NCBI GenBank assembly: GCA_031269465.1
Contig: JAISZB010000063.1
Span: 1-40,143 of the forward strand
Length of the DNA: 40,143 nucleotides
Reading direction: 5' to 3'
Source of the DNA: Clostridiales bacterium
GTDB taxonomy: Bacteria; Bacillota; Clostridia; Lachnospirales; WQUN01
Shown here: positions 6,950 to 15,996 of the stretch, one piece after another
Layout of the letters: every line of letters begins with the position of its first letter
How positions within the stretch are numbered: position 1 is the first letter of the stretch
Notes under the pieces: model-generated
The model's input: the letters and a program-made list of their open reading frames with translations, nothing else
Told to the model about the DNA's origin: nothing
The model's database searches: none
Made by a program: the position numbers and the translations under genes

Positions 6950-8689
6950 TTATCTTTTTGGCGTGTAGGATTCAAATGCTCTGAGTATCCCATTATAAAG
7001 AGACTGGGCGGACATTTGCCGATACTCTTCAGTCGCAAGCTTCGCCGCTTCGGCAGCGTTGGTTAGAAATCCTATTTCGCAAAGCACGGCGGGAATTGTT
7101 GTATAGCGTATCACCACGAACCGGTTTGAATGGATTTTTCGGTCGTAAGATCCCAGTCCGTTTAGCAGGCTGCTCTGCATTATGGAAGCGAACTCTCTGC
7201 TTGAAAAGCCGAGCTGTGAATCATTGGAGTGAGGGTAGTAGTAGACTTCCGTGCCATTTGCCGCCACATTGTTTGAACCCATTGCGTTCATATGTATTGA
7301 TACGAAAAGATCTCCTATTTTGTTCGCCCATGCCGGGCGATCATAAAGATCAGGCTTCACGTCAGTCGTCCTGGTTGCGTACGCTTTGATCTTTCCATCA
7401 GCTTCAATCAGTTGCATAAGCCTCCTTGATACATCAAGGTTCAAGTCCTTCTCAACCAGTCCATTGGCTCTAGCGCCAGGATCAGAAGCTCCGTGCCCTG
7501 GATCTATTACTACTATTTTAGGATATTTTTCTTTAGGAGCCATTGCCTTTATATACAAAAACTCGTTGTCCTCAGTCATTGAAAAAGCGAGCACTTGCTT
7601 CTCCTGAAAGACAAGCTGCGTTTTTCCGCTCTGAGACTGGCTGATAGAGATGCTTTTAAGAAGTGAGTCGTTAGCCACAAGCTCTCCGTATCCAAGCCAA
7701 AACGATAAGTCTGAGCTTAAAGTGAATGTGCATCTGTATTCATTGTATTTGTCGTCCATGGAAGTAGAGCTGGACGATATGAGAGATCCGGAGTCTTTTC
7801 TTATGCTTATAGTCTTATTGTCGCTATCATAGTAGATGTTTTTATATGAAGCCGCTTCCAGCAAGAGTTTGGCGGAGGTTCCTTCATATTCCGCCTTTAT
7901 GGAAACCACGCGGTTCATCTTCAAGGTTATCCTTGCAGTGTCATTGTCAAGCTGCTCTGTTGTCACAGACCTTACATGCTTCATTTGAGAAGCTGTCATG
8001 TATGTAGCGGAAAGCCCCATGACGGCGATGGGAATGTCTATTACTATCCTCTCCGGAGAAGAAAGGGGGAATACCGAGAGCACAGGTATGTAGCGCCCCT
8101 CTATCACAATGGCGTCGGCATTGCCCTCAGGACGGAACTTGACGCTAGTAATGACGTTTCTTTCAATTCGAACGGTAACAGACCGCCTGTCTGCAGACAT
8201 GCCCACGCTGTAGCTCACGCCTTTTTTTAAATCGAAGACGACTCTGGTCAGCTCGCCCTCATCATCATTCATCTTCCCCGTCCTAATGCGGCTAATCACA
8301 GGATCACTCAATTGATATACCTCATCCAGCCCCCAAATGGAGTTGTGGAAGTCCAGAACTAGCCTATTGTCATCCAAAAGCTGCTTTGAAACCCTCGTTA
8401 TCGGAGATTCAGCCTTGATAACATACTCATGCGTTGTTTCATCAGCTGGCAAAATCAGTTGATTGATGCTGGCTCGAGGATTATTCTCAGATGTAAGCAT
8501 TTGTTCTGAAACATCCCTGGCCAAATTTGTGCCGAATTCCGATAATGACGGAAGCAGGCTGATGGAGCTTTCCATTGATTCGTCTTCAATTTCGCCGCTC
8601 GCGGCGAGCGCAGATGTAAAGCAGGATCCAAAGATCGCAGCTGCAACTGCCAATCCTACTAGCCTAAGAAAAAAAATCTTGCGGTTCAT
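6950..8689 (-). CDS. N-acetylmuramoyl-L-alanine amidase with AMIN domains
   Basis: This secreted enzyme cuts the amide bond between N-acetylmuramic acid and the stem peptide of peptidoglycan. The 579-residue product has a signal peptide (1-30, ALAA), then two AMIN-like beta-rich regions (about 85-180 and 180-285) thought to anchor to the cell wall, then an Amidase_3 domain (about 390-575). Zinc and catalytic residues are visible: His399 in DPGHG, Glu413 in LVEKDLNL, His466 in SIHMNA and Glu538 in LCEIGFLTN. The start is supported by AGGAGG just upstream (AGGAGGTACTC ATG). It stands alone between repeat-filled intergenic regions, so the partners are not evident. The family is certain; its exact role (cell separation, sporulation or germination) is not shown. 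Confidence 0.93.
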   Translation of the reverse strand: MNRKIFFLRLVGLAVAAAIFGSCFTSALAASGEIEDESMESSISLLPSLSEFGTNLARDVSEQMLTSENNPRASINQLILPADETTHEYVIKAESPITRVSKQLLDDNRLVLDFHNSIWGLDEVYQLSDPVISRIRTGKMNDDEGELTRVVFDLKKGVSYSVGMSADRRSVTVRIERNVITSVKFRPEGNADAIVIEGRYIPVLSVFPLSSPERIVIDIPIAVMGLSATYMTASQMKHVRSVTTEQLDNDTARITLKMNRVVSIKAEYEGTSAKLLLEAASYKNIYYDSDNKTISIRKDSGSLISSSSTSMDDKYNEYRCTFTLSSDLSFWLGYGELVANDSLLKSISISQSQSGKTQLVFQEKQVLAFSMTEDNEFLYIKAMAPKEKYPKIVVIDPGHGASDPGARANGLVEKDLNLDVSRRLMQLIEADGKIKAYATRTTDVKPDLYDRPAWANKIGDLFVSIHMNAMGSNNVAANGTEVYYYPHSNDSQLGFSSREFASIMQSSLLNGLGSYDRKIHSNRFVVIRYTTIPAVLCEIGFLTNAAEAAKLATEEYRQMSAQSLYNGILRAFESYTPKR

Positions 8690-8904
8690 GAGTACCTCCT
8701 ATGTCTTTCGTACGGCCGGCGAAACTAGAGGCCAGCCCGCTTCATCTTCTGTTTCTCCTCGGCGGATACCCAGAGCGAGCAACCGGGCATGCTGCGATTG
8801 CAAGTGGCAATGCGTCTTTCAGTGAGCCTGAAGGCAAGCATTGGGATTATGCTCTTTACAGCCTTTCAGGGCCTCCTTAAACTCTTAAATCCGCTTGAAG
8901 AGTC

Positions 8905-9038
8905 TGATTTGCTTGTGAAAGCTCCTTTTTTAACTTGATTGTACAGCGAATGCGAAATGCCCGATATCAGCCGCACCTTGAACGCGGATAATCAAGCTTC
9001 AAAATAGGTGCATTTGACTGAAAAACGGTGCAAATCGG
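8905..9038. repeat. Palindromic repeat family, copy 3
   Basis: It contains TGATTTGC, a modified left arm (CTCCTTTTTTAACTTGATTGTACAG, shown in part), GCGAAATGCCCGATATC, and the right arm ATAATCAAGCTTCAAAATAGGTG and CAAATCGG. Confidence 0.7.
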
Positions 9039-9355
9039 CTTGCTTTTCATTTTTTCTGGAGCTTCATTTACTTTGCACATAGGCTAATTCTAACCCACAA
9101 ACCTTGTTCCGTACGCATGCAGCGAGCAACACCTATGCGCATGCCAGTTCATAAACGCTTCTGTCAGCAGGCCTCTATCGACGAGAATCCCCGGTCATTT
9201 CATGAAGTCCAAAAGCTTATCCTCAAATAAAGCAAAGCGGCGTTGAATTAGGATTTTCTAAAATCGCAACGGTTACAAATATAAACTTTTCACTGAAAGC
9301 TGTCAAGCTCAGATTAACAAAGCCAAACATACTATACCGCTTTTCATCAAATGTT

Positions 9356-9442
9356 CCTTTTTTGGAGCTTGATTATCCATTGAGGGTGCGAAATGCCGAT
9401 TCGGCATTTCGCACTACCTGTATAATCAAGCTCCAAAAAAGG
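9356..9442. repeat. Palindromic repeat family, copy 4 (perfect hairpin)
   Basis: Outer arms CCTTTTTTGGAGCTTGATTA and its exact complement at 9423-9442 flank an inner perfect palindrome GTGCGAAATGCCGA / TCGGCATTTCGCAC. The best preserved of the short copies, 87 bp. Confidence 0.85.
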
Positions 9443-9569
9443 TAATTTAGTACGAAAATACATTTTATGGACATTTGTCCATGCCTCAAACACACAAATG
9501 GCTTGATATTTTCATCCTTAGTGGTGAAGCGAAGCTTTATAGGGGTTTATATGAAAAGCAGTATAATTA

Positions 9570-9656
9570 GCATATGAACCACCCCGTTTGGAGCTTGATT
9601 ATACAGCTAATCTTTGGACAGCAAGCCCTAAAATACGCATATGACCGCAAATCAGC
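9570..9656. repeat. Palindromic repeat family, copy 5 (partial)
   Basis: The left arm GTTTGGAGCTTGATTATACAG is kept and the outer right end CATATGACCGCAAATCAGCA is kept. The centre has been replaced by unrelated bases and the right inner arm is lost. Confidence 0.6.
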
Positions 9657-10465
9657 ATGATTTAAGCCGAAAAAGCTAAGTTGACTCCCTTGAAAGCATA
9701 TATTCTAAGCCGCTTATAATATCTGAGGATTGAGTGAGAATGCAAAAACCGGAAAGCAATGCTTTATACGCCAACAAAATACTTTGCCTGCATAATGAGA
9801 GCATCGCTTCATCTCTCAACATTCGCCTATGAGCAGTCAAATGCAGAGGTTTTTGCACTTGATCAGATTTCGGCCTCCCCTGCACAGTCAAGCTAAATCA
9901 TATACGACCGGCTCCAGTTATCTTTAGGCGCATCCTTTGACTGGCTGTTTCTCAGAAAAAACATTAATCAATTATACCACACTTGTCAGTAAATGGTAAT
10001 ATATCTGCAATTTGTAATATAAATGTAAAAAAAGAGGATGAATTTCTTAATTTTATAATCTTTATCTAACTTTATGTGCCGATTATACATCATTATGTCA
10101 GATGTTATTAGACAACTTAGCTCATGCTTTAACTGTCATAAAATACCGCCTAAAGTATTTGCTTGCTTCTTTTAGGAAGAAAGGATTGCAGACAGTGCTT
10201 CCGCTCTTAATTGCGCCATATGCTTTTAGCCTGTAAAATGCTTAATTATACCCAAATAGGACTGCAGCGAATTTATGACTGTCAGCACTAGCCACTTAGA
10301 AAATTTATATTTACTGTATTTCGCTTTATAGAGGAAAAGCTATTAATATATATTTGCAGCTTAATAATACTTGACGATTATTAGATGAAGATTAAAATTT
10401 TGTGTAAAATATGCAATATAATCTGCAATAGTTTTTCTCTCTGGATGCCCTGCATATCAGTTATA
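9657..10465. other. Gene-free AT-rich stretch
   Basis: About 800 bp with no convincing reading frame on either strand. A 71-codon frame (9676-9891, minus) has no ribosome site or recognised family. AT content is high from about 9960 on. I see no tRNA or known riboswitch here. Confidence 0.45.
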
Positions 10466-10577
10466 CTGATTTGAAGTCATATATACTGATTTGCATATGA
10501 AAGTTCCGATTTTGGAGCTGTCCACTTTCAAGGTGCGAGACGCCGATATCAATCGCGCCCGCTCCAATATGGGCGGT
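10466..10577. repeat. Palindromic repeat family, copy 6
   Basis: It contains CTGATTTG twice, CCGATTTTGGAGCT, GGTGCGAGACGCCGATATC and CGCTCCAATAT. The right arm is strongly diverged. Confidence 0.6.
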
Positions 10578-10647
10578 ATCATAGCGAATAAATATATACT
10601 GCTGAAGCCATGCTGACGCGCCGTCAAAAGCACTGGCAGCTTGGAGA

Positions 10648-10851
10648 GTGGTTATCTACTATCGCGCTCTACATTCTACCGCAAAGATCATAGAGCGCAG
10701 TTTCATCCAGACTCTCGCTAATCGCTATAAAGTCTCTCTTGCAAGCGCCCGGCGTCCCGTCTCACTTGAAGCTGTCGCAATTTTGAATGATTGCTCTCAT
10801 TTCATTCCGCTGGGGGCGCGGAAGACTTCTTTTTCCAATCGCGAGAACTAA
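10648..10851 (+). pseudogene. Possible group II intron maturase X-domain remnant
   Basis: The translation contains VIYYRALHSTAKI followed by QTLANRYKVSLASA. This resembles the maturase X domain of group II intron proteins, where a 'NYY' segment is followed some 25 residues later by 'TLA.K.K.S.AK'. The frame has no upstream reverse transcriptase part and no ribosome site, and the residues after position 36 match nothing. It could be a small fragment left from a second intron. The assignment rests on one short motif and is tentative. Confidence 0.35.
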
Positions 10852-11149
10852 GAGACAGGACGCGCTTTATGGAGCAGGCGATGGCAATTTGCATGACGCC
10901 AACATCCTGAGACGACCATATTTGTTTAGCTTTAACCTAAAGCTGTTTTGAATCTTCTTAGGCATTGACTCAATTTAGCCGCCTGGTTTTTCAAAAAAAA
11001 CTTGGCCAATTAAAATGATATGTTCATATCCTATTTTTTGTAGAAATGTGATAATTAGCGTCAAAGATTAAAATTTTTTAATCTTCCTGATAATGGCGTG
11101 AAATCAAGGATTTTGCAACATTAAGGCCAAATATGACACTATATACAGA

Positions 11150-11178
11150 TTGACTGTGATATATAAGGATGTTATAGT
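11150..11178 (+). promoter_or_regulatory. Candidate promoter of the efflux operon
   Basis: TTGACT (11150-11155) and TATAGT (11173-11178) are spaced by 17 bp, a good sigma-A-type match. If used, the mRNA leader before the first gene is about 450 nt. No other gene lies between. Confidence 0.5.
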
Positions 11179-11636
11179 TTAGTAAAAAGCTAGAATAATT
11201 CAATGCTGGAAAGAGAAACAACTGGAGGCGCAGAGGCAAACGCCGATCTATTGCGCCAAACAGCTTGAATGGCGATGCCGATGATAAATTTTTTTCAACT
11301 CATTCGAGCATTTCGTAAATGTCTTTTAAAGATAAATATAGATATTGCCTGAATAATGTTGACTAATAGTGAACATTGAGAGATAATGCAGTTAATAGAT
11401 TATTCAGGCTATATCTAGATTTTTATGCGTGCATTCGGCGCATGGAGGTGACGTAATTCGTACTCAGACAGCAGTGTGCTAATGACATAAAGCGATAGCG
11501 CGCGCAATTTGCCCCTATGTGTCATTTCATCGCGCAAACCGCAGAGCTTCAAACGCGCACGGATGCTCCTGCCATCCGTTTGGCGCAAGGCGGAAGCTGG
11601 CAGAAATCTATGCACCGCCTTATTCAGGAGGGTACC
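11179..11636 (+). other. Long leader region before the efflux operon
   Basis: Gene-free leader of about 450 nt if the upstream promoter is used. It holds a small nested stem: GGCGCA (11227-11232) pairs with TGCGCC (11252-11257) and encloses GGC-AAAC-GCC. I do not recognise a known riboswitch. A 66-codon frame on the other strand has no support. Confidence 0.35.
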
Positions 11637-13196
11637 ATGAAAAAGAAGGGGAAAAAGAAAAGTTTTGCATTCGTCGTCGCTGCGGCGATATTTTCTGCAA
11701 CGGGCATTTACGCCTACGCCAACAGGCTTGAGCAGACCGCTGCAGTTTACACGGATGATGTGAAGGTCGGCCCGCTTACGATGAGCGTTAATGTATCGGG
11801 CTTGATAGAAAGCGCCTCATCAACCTCCGTTTACTCCAAAGAGGCCTTTCCCGCAAAAGAGGTGATGGTCAAGGAAGGCGAGCAAGTTTATGAAGGGGCT
11901 TTGCTTTGCGTGCTTGATATGGAAGAGCTCAACAGCGCCATAGAGAGGCTTCAGATTGCCGTCGAGTCCGCAAATGAAGTAATCAGCCAAGAAAAGACCG
12001 GCATAGAATCAAGCATCGAAAACACAACAAACAGCGTGAAATCCGCACAGCTTGCCTATGACAAACAAAAGCTCGCGTACAACCAAGCCAAGAAAGACTA
12101 TGAGAGCGGAACAAATGCGGATCTCGAAAAACTGAAGCTTCTTTATGAGACCGCTAAATCCAACTTTGAAAATGAGGACAGCGCAGAGCTTCTCAAGGCA
12201 AAGGCTGATATAGAAGTAGCAGAAACTACTTTGCAGATGAGAAATAGCGATTTGAACGCTCAAAAAATACTCTATGAAGGAGGTGGAGCGACAAAGGCGG
12301 CCTTTGATGCAGCCCAGACAGCAGCGGACAATGCAAAGACGAACTATGACAGCGCTGTTTCGGCTTACGAAAAGCTTCTGGAAAACCTGAAAAAAACTTA
12401 TGAGCAGTATGAAATCGACATCGAAAAAATAAAAGACAATATCGTTGAGACTTACAAGAGAGCCGGAATAGACCTCAAGTCTGCTGAGACCGCCTATCAG
12501 TCCGCTGAAGCCGCCCTTAAGCAGGCAAACTCCCAGGGGACCAGCATTTCAGAGCTGAACAAGAGCAATCAGGAAGTTGAACTTGAAAGCATGCTTGAAA
12601 AGAGATCAAACGCTCAAATAAAGTCCCCATCCTCAGGAACTGTGACATATGTAAACATAAAGGTCGGACAGATGCCGGCAGGCGTCATCTTCACAATTGA
12701 AGACATGGAAAGCCTTCAGGTCAAAACCTACATAAAAGAGTACGACCTTAAAAGCGTTCGGCTTGATCAGCCCTGCATCATTAAAACTGATGCCACAGGG
12801 GACAGGGAGTATTCCGGAAGGGTATCCTACATCGCCCCGACATCAAGAAAAGATGTAGTATCCGCCAACAACATTGAGTTCGAGGCTAAAATCTCCATTC
12901 TAAACGCCGATGAAAATCTCAGGATAGGCATGAATGCCAGGATAAGCATCATACGCGAGCAGAAAGACGACGCGATGTATGTGCCTTATGACTGCCTCAT
13001 TAAAAACAAGGACGGCGAATATGTCATATACACCGTAGCGGGAGGAACTGTTAAGGAAATTCCAGTATCCACCGGCATAGAATCTGACATGTACATAGAG
13101 ATATTCGGCGAAGGCATAAAAGAAGGCTTGGCCATAGTAACGGATCCATCGGTCACAATGCCTGGAGCAAAGGTGGTTGTGCGTGAGATATCATAG
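11637..13196 (+). CDS. MacA/HlyD-type periplasmic adaptor (membrane fusion) subunit of an ABC exporter
   Basis: This is the adaptor that couples a MacB-type ABC transporter to its substrate outside the membrane. The 519-residue product has an N-terminal membrane anchor (about residues 9-28), a lipoyl-like half (KEVMVKEGEQVYEGALLCVLD), a long Glu/Lys/Ala-rich coiled coil (about 95-330), the second lipoyl half (AQIKSPSSGTVTYVNIKVGQ) and a beta-barrel region (YSGRVSYIAPTSRKD). The coiled coil is long for the family. The chosen ATG has GGAGG seven bases upstream (GGAGGGTACC ATG); an in-frame upstream start lacks this. The ATPase and permease follow in the same direction, so this is a three-gene exporter operon. 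In Gram-positives such sets often export peptides or antibiotics; the substrate is not evident. Confidence 0.88.
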   Translation: MKKKGKKKSFAFVVAAAIFSATGIYAYANRLEQTAAVYTDDVKVGPLTMSVNVSGLIESASSTSVYSKEAFPAKEVMVKEGEQVYEGALLCVLDMEELNSAIERLQIAVESANEVISQEKTGIESSIENTTNSVKSAQLAYDKQKLAYNQAKKDYESGTNADLEKLKLLYETAKSNFENEDSAELLKAKADIEVAETTLQMRNSDLNAQKILYEGGGATKAAFDAAQTAADNAKTNYDSAVSAYEKLLENLKKTYEQYEIDIEKIKDNIVETYKRAGIDLKSAETAYQSAEAALKQANSQGTSISELNKSNQEVELESMLEKRSNAQIKSPSSGTVTYVNIKVGQMPAGVIFTIEDMESLQVKTYIKEYDLKSVRLDQPCIIKTDATGDREYSGRVSYIAPTSRKDVVSANNIEFEAKISILNADENLRIGMNARISIIREQKDDAMYVPYDCLIKNKDGEYVIYTVAGGTVKEIPVSTGIESDMYIEIFGEGIKEGLAIVTDPSVTMPGAKVVVREIS

Positions 13197-13303
13197 CGGC
13201 TACACTGTCTTTCCCGCGCCAAGCAAGCAGGCAATGCCGGGCAAGTTCCCACCGCGCCGCTTTTTTTGCCGACTCCGAACCGCTCCGGCAAGGAGGTGAA
13301 TCT

Positions 13304-14020
13304 ATGCTTGAGCTTAAGCGCATCATAAAGAAATTTTATATCGGAACCGAGAATGAGCTTACCATACTAAAGGATATCTCGCTTACTGTAAGATCAGGGG
13401 AGTTCGTTTCCATCATAGGTCCTTCAGGATCGGGAAAAAGCACTTTCATGAACATGATAGGCGCCCTCGACAAGCCGACCTCAGGCCAGTACCTTCTAAA
13501 TAAAAAGCCGGTGCACAAAATGAATGATGACGAGCTTTCAAAGATACGCAATAAGGAAATTGGCTTCGTATTTCAAAATTTCAACCTGATACCAAAAACC
13601 AACGCCATCAGAAACGTAGAGCTTCCGATGATGTATGCCGGGATTTCCCCAGGCAAGAGAACGAAAAGGGCGAAAGAGCTTTTGGAGCTGGTGGGAATGG
13701 GCGATAGGATGAAGCACCAGCCCAGCGAATTGTCTGGAGGCCAGAAGCAGAGAGTAGCCATTGCGCGGGCGCTTGCAAACAACCCGGAAATCATTCTCGC
13801 GGATGAACCCACAGGAGCCCTTGATTCAAAGACTGGAAACATGATCATGGAGCTGTTTCTTAAAATTAACGCCAAAGAGAAAAGGACCATAATACTGATA
13901 ACTCACAGCGAAGAGCTGGCGCTTCGAACAAGCCGCATTGTGACTTTGTCAGACGGGCGCATAGTTAGCGACGTCTTGCCGCGCCAGCCGCAAAACTTCG
14001 CCAATTTCAAAAGAATGTAG
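13304..14020 (+). CDS. MacB/LolD-type ABC transporter ATP-binding protein
   Basis: This subunit hydrolyses ATP to drive the exporter. The 238-residue product shows Walker A GPSGSGKST (39-47), a Q-loop FVFQNFNL, the signature LSGGQKQR, Walker B IILADEPTGALD and the switch His in LITHSEE. Length and motif spacing are standard for the MacB/LolD/FtsE subfamily. It has an ideal ribosome site (AAGGAGGTGA). It lies 107 bp after the adaptor and 164 bp before the permease, gaps that are rather wide for an operon of this type. Confidence 0.93.
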   Translation: MLELKRIIKKFYIGTENELTILKDISLTVRSGEFVSIIGPSGSGKSTFMNMIGALDKPTSGQYLLNKKPVHKMNDDELSKIRNKEIGFVFQNFNLIPKTNAIRNVELPMMYAGISPGKRTKRAKELLELVGMGDRMKHQPSELSGGQKQRVAIARALANNPEIILADEPTGALDSKTGNMIMELFLKINAKEKRTIILITHSEELALRTSRIVTLSDGRIVSDVLPRQPQNFANFKRM

Positions 14021-14083
14021 AGCTTTAGATATATACATACATGTACAAAATACGGCGCTGCACGGCGCAAAACTTTTTATTGC

Positions 14084-14106
14084 CGCGAGAGCCCCCGGTT
14101 CTCGCG
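14084..14106 (+). other. Strong hairpin between ATPase and permease genes
   Basis: CGCGAGAGCC - CCC - GGTTCTCGCG forms a 10-bp stem with one G-U pair and a 3-nt loop. It is not followed by a T-run, so it is unlikely to be a simple terminator. It might attenuate or stabilise parts of the operon mRNA. Confidence 0.6.
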
Positions 14107-14184
14107 ATTTACAATTGTTAGCATGAATAACCTCTCTTTGATGCTATTTATCATGCTTCGAAAAAATTGAATGGAGAAGCCCTC

Positions 14185-15465
14185 ATGTTCATAGAGAATC
14201 TCATACTTGCGCTGGAAAGCCTTAAGGCAAATAAATTGCGAGCTTTGCTGACTATGCTGGGAATCGTAATGGGAATTGCTTCTGTCATAATCACCATTTC
14301 AATTGGGGATTCATTGACTATTTCCATATCAAGGCAGTTGAGCACTTTCGGGACAACCAACATCTTTGTTCTGCTGACTGAAGTTGGCAAAGGAAGCTTG
14401 ACTTCCACGTCTGAGGTGCTGGGCGGCGGCTCCGGAACGGTTTTGAGCGAAGATGATCTTTTCACAGACGAAGAAATCGAAAAGTTCGGGAAGCTCTATT
14501 CCAATAGCATAGAAAGCATTAGCTTCAGCCTGCCCGTAACCAGCGGCACCGTCAGAGACGGAAAAAACTATGCCAATGTCAGTGTATTGGGCGTAAATAC
14601 AGGATATCTTGACGTGAACAATGTTAAGATGGAAACCGGCAGGTTCATATCTCAAAAGGACATAGACGGCTATAAAAACATTGCCGTCGTCTCGGACAGG
14701 CTGGCAAGCAGCATCTTTTACACCCAGGATCCTTTGCTGAAGGAAATCAAAGTATATAACAACAGCGGCATCTACACATATACCATCGTCGGCGTATACA
14801 AGTACTCAAAGGCGGGCATCCTCACAAGCTCTGGCAGGACCTCAGTCGCCGAGAAGGATCTTCAGACGCAGCTTTTCATTCCGGTCTCAACAGCTAAGCA
14901 GTACACGGGAACCAAAGGCTATTCGACCTTTGCCCTAAAGTCCGCCCAAGGAGTAAATACGCTGCGTTTTGCGGAGACGACTGAGGAGTACTTCAAAAAG
15001 CTGAATAGGGGCTCTGACTGGACTGTTACAACAGTAAACATGGAAAATGAGCTTGCCACGATGATTCAGATTGTAGACACCGTTTCCGGGGGACTGGCTC
15101 TGCTGGCGGCAATCTCGCTAATCGTCGGCGGCGTGGGCGTAATGAATATCATGCTAGTGTCGGTAACTGAACGCACAAAGGAAATCGGCACCAGAAAAGC
15201 GCTCGGCGCCAGGAGGGTAAACATTCGCTCTCAATTTATAATAGAAGCAATGTTCCTTTCATTGATTGGGGGTGTATTGGGGGTAATCGTGGGATTGATC
15301 TCAGCTACGATTGCCGCGCCGATTATCGGCACAAAAATGACTGTAAACATACCGGTTCTTACGCTATGCGTCTTGTTTTCCATGGGAATCGGCGTCTTTT
15401 TCGGCTATTATCCCGCAGAGAAAGCCTCAAAGCTGGATCCTATAGAGGCTCTTAGGTATGAGTAG
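14185..15465 (+). CDS. MacB-type ABC transporter permease (FtsX family)
   Basis: Membrane subunit of the exporter. The 426-residue product has the MacB layout: a first membrane helix in KLRALLTMLGIVMGIASVIITISIG (about 14-40, shown in part), a large extracytoplasmic MacB_PCD domain (about 45-290), then an FtsX domain with three helices ending DPIEALRYE. The motif TERTKEIGTRKALGAR is the cytoplasmic coupling segment that touches the ATPase. I chose ATG 14185 because GGAG lies eight bases before it; an in-frame TTG at 14167 has no ribosome site. It completes the adaptor-ATPase-permease operon. A terminator-like hairpin follows at 15496. Confidence 0.92.
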   Translation: MFIENLILALESLKANKLRALLTMLGIVMGIASVIITISIGDSLTISISRQLSTFGTTNIFVLLTEVGKGSLTSTSEVLGGGSGTVLSEDDLFTDEEIEKFGKLYSNSIESISFSLPVTSGTVRDGKNYANVSVLGVNTGYLDVNNVKMETGRFISQKDIDGYKNIAVVSDRLASSIFYTQDPLLKEIKVYNNSGIYTYTIVGVYKYSKAGILTSSGRTSVAEKDLQTQLFIPVSTAKQYTGTKGYSTFALKSAQGVNTLRFAETTEEYFKKLNRGSDWTVTTVNMENELATMIQIVDTVSGGLALLAAISLIVGGVGVMNIMLVSVTERTKEIGTRKALGARRVNIRSQFIIEAMFLSLIGGVLGVIVGLISATIAAPIIGTKMTVNIPVLTLCVLFSMGIGVFFGYYPAEKASKLDPIEALRYE

Positions 15466-15495
15466 GTCAATCATCCCATAGTTAAGACTAAAAAT

Positions 15496-15528
15496 AAACC
15501 GTTGAAAACGTTGAGTTTTCAACGGTTT
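15496..15528 (+). terminator. Hairpin terminator-like structure after the efflux operon
   Basis: AAACCGTTGAAAAC / GTTTTCAACGGTTT form a perfect 14-bp stem with a 5-nt loop, 31 bp past the permease stop. The T-rich side is inside the stem and no long T-run follows, so it is a weak intrinsic terminator or an mRNA 3' end hairpin. Confidence 0.6.
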
Positions 15529-15641
15529 GTCGATCATGACGCTCTAATTCTTGATCTGCATGACCACTATTAGAGTGCTATACCCTATCTGACAATAGTC
15601 AATCGGGTTTTCAGATTCGGTTGCTGAACAGTAAAATATAT

Positions 15642-15666
15642 AAAGCCGTTGACAAGCAACGGCTTT
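15642..15666. terminator. Second hairpin downstream of the efflux operon
   Basis: AAAGCCGTTG - ACAAG - CAACGGCTTT forms a perfect 10-bp stem. It shares the CCGTTG / CAACGG core with the hairpin at 15496-15528, so the two may be related. Direction cannot be assigned. The remaining sequence up to 15960 holds no gene I can support. Confidence 0.5.
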
Positions 15667-15980
15667 CCTGAAAATCGGTATACCTCAGTCGAATGCTGAA
15701 GTTTATCTTCTGGATTTAATGAATATCTCTACATGTCGCAACTCGCTTTGAGAGGCATGGAAGGGATATGAAATTATGAGTCTGACATCTAAAACGACAT
15801 ATTTCACCAATGCTGTGTGGTACAATCATTTTGCTTGCCAAATATTCGGGCGTGCTGTCGATGTGATCGTTTCTGAGGATTTATTGGGTTTAAGAAACTT
15901 CATAATCCAGCGGAATCTTACTCTGCTGAACCGCCCGCATGCAACTGTTCTGTTTATTCAGCATTAGAAGGAGGAAAGTC

Positions 15981-15996
15981 GCAAGGCATGCCTTGC
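15981..15996. promoter_or_regulatory. Perfect 16-bp palindrome over a start codon
   Basis: GCAAGGCATGCCTTGC contains the ATG (15988-15990) of the AIM24 gene at its centre. The ribosome site AGGAGG (15969-15974) is 13 nt from that ATG, unusually far. As DNA it could be an operator. As RNA a stem would need the central bases as loop. Confidence 0.55.

Noticed and set aside
11227..11257. Riboswitch such as c-di-GMP or glycine type
   Set aside because: The nested stem lacks the conserved bases of the classes I know; recorded only as a leader structure.
15776..15967. 63-codon plus-strand frame before the AIM24 gene
   Set aside because: No clear ribosome site and no family; it ends at the AGGAGG of the next gene by chance.
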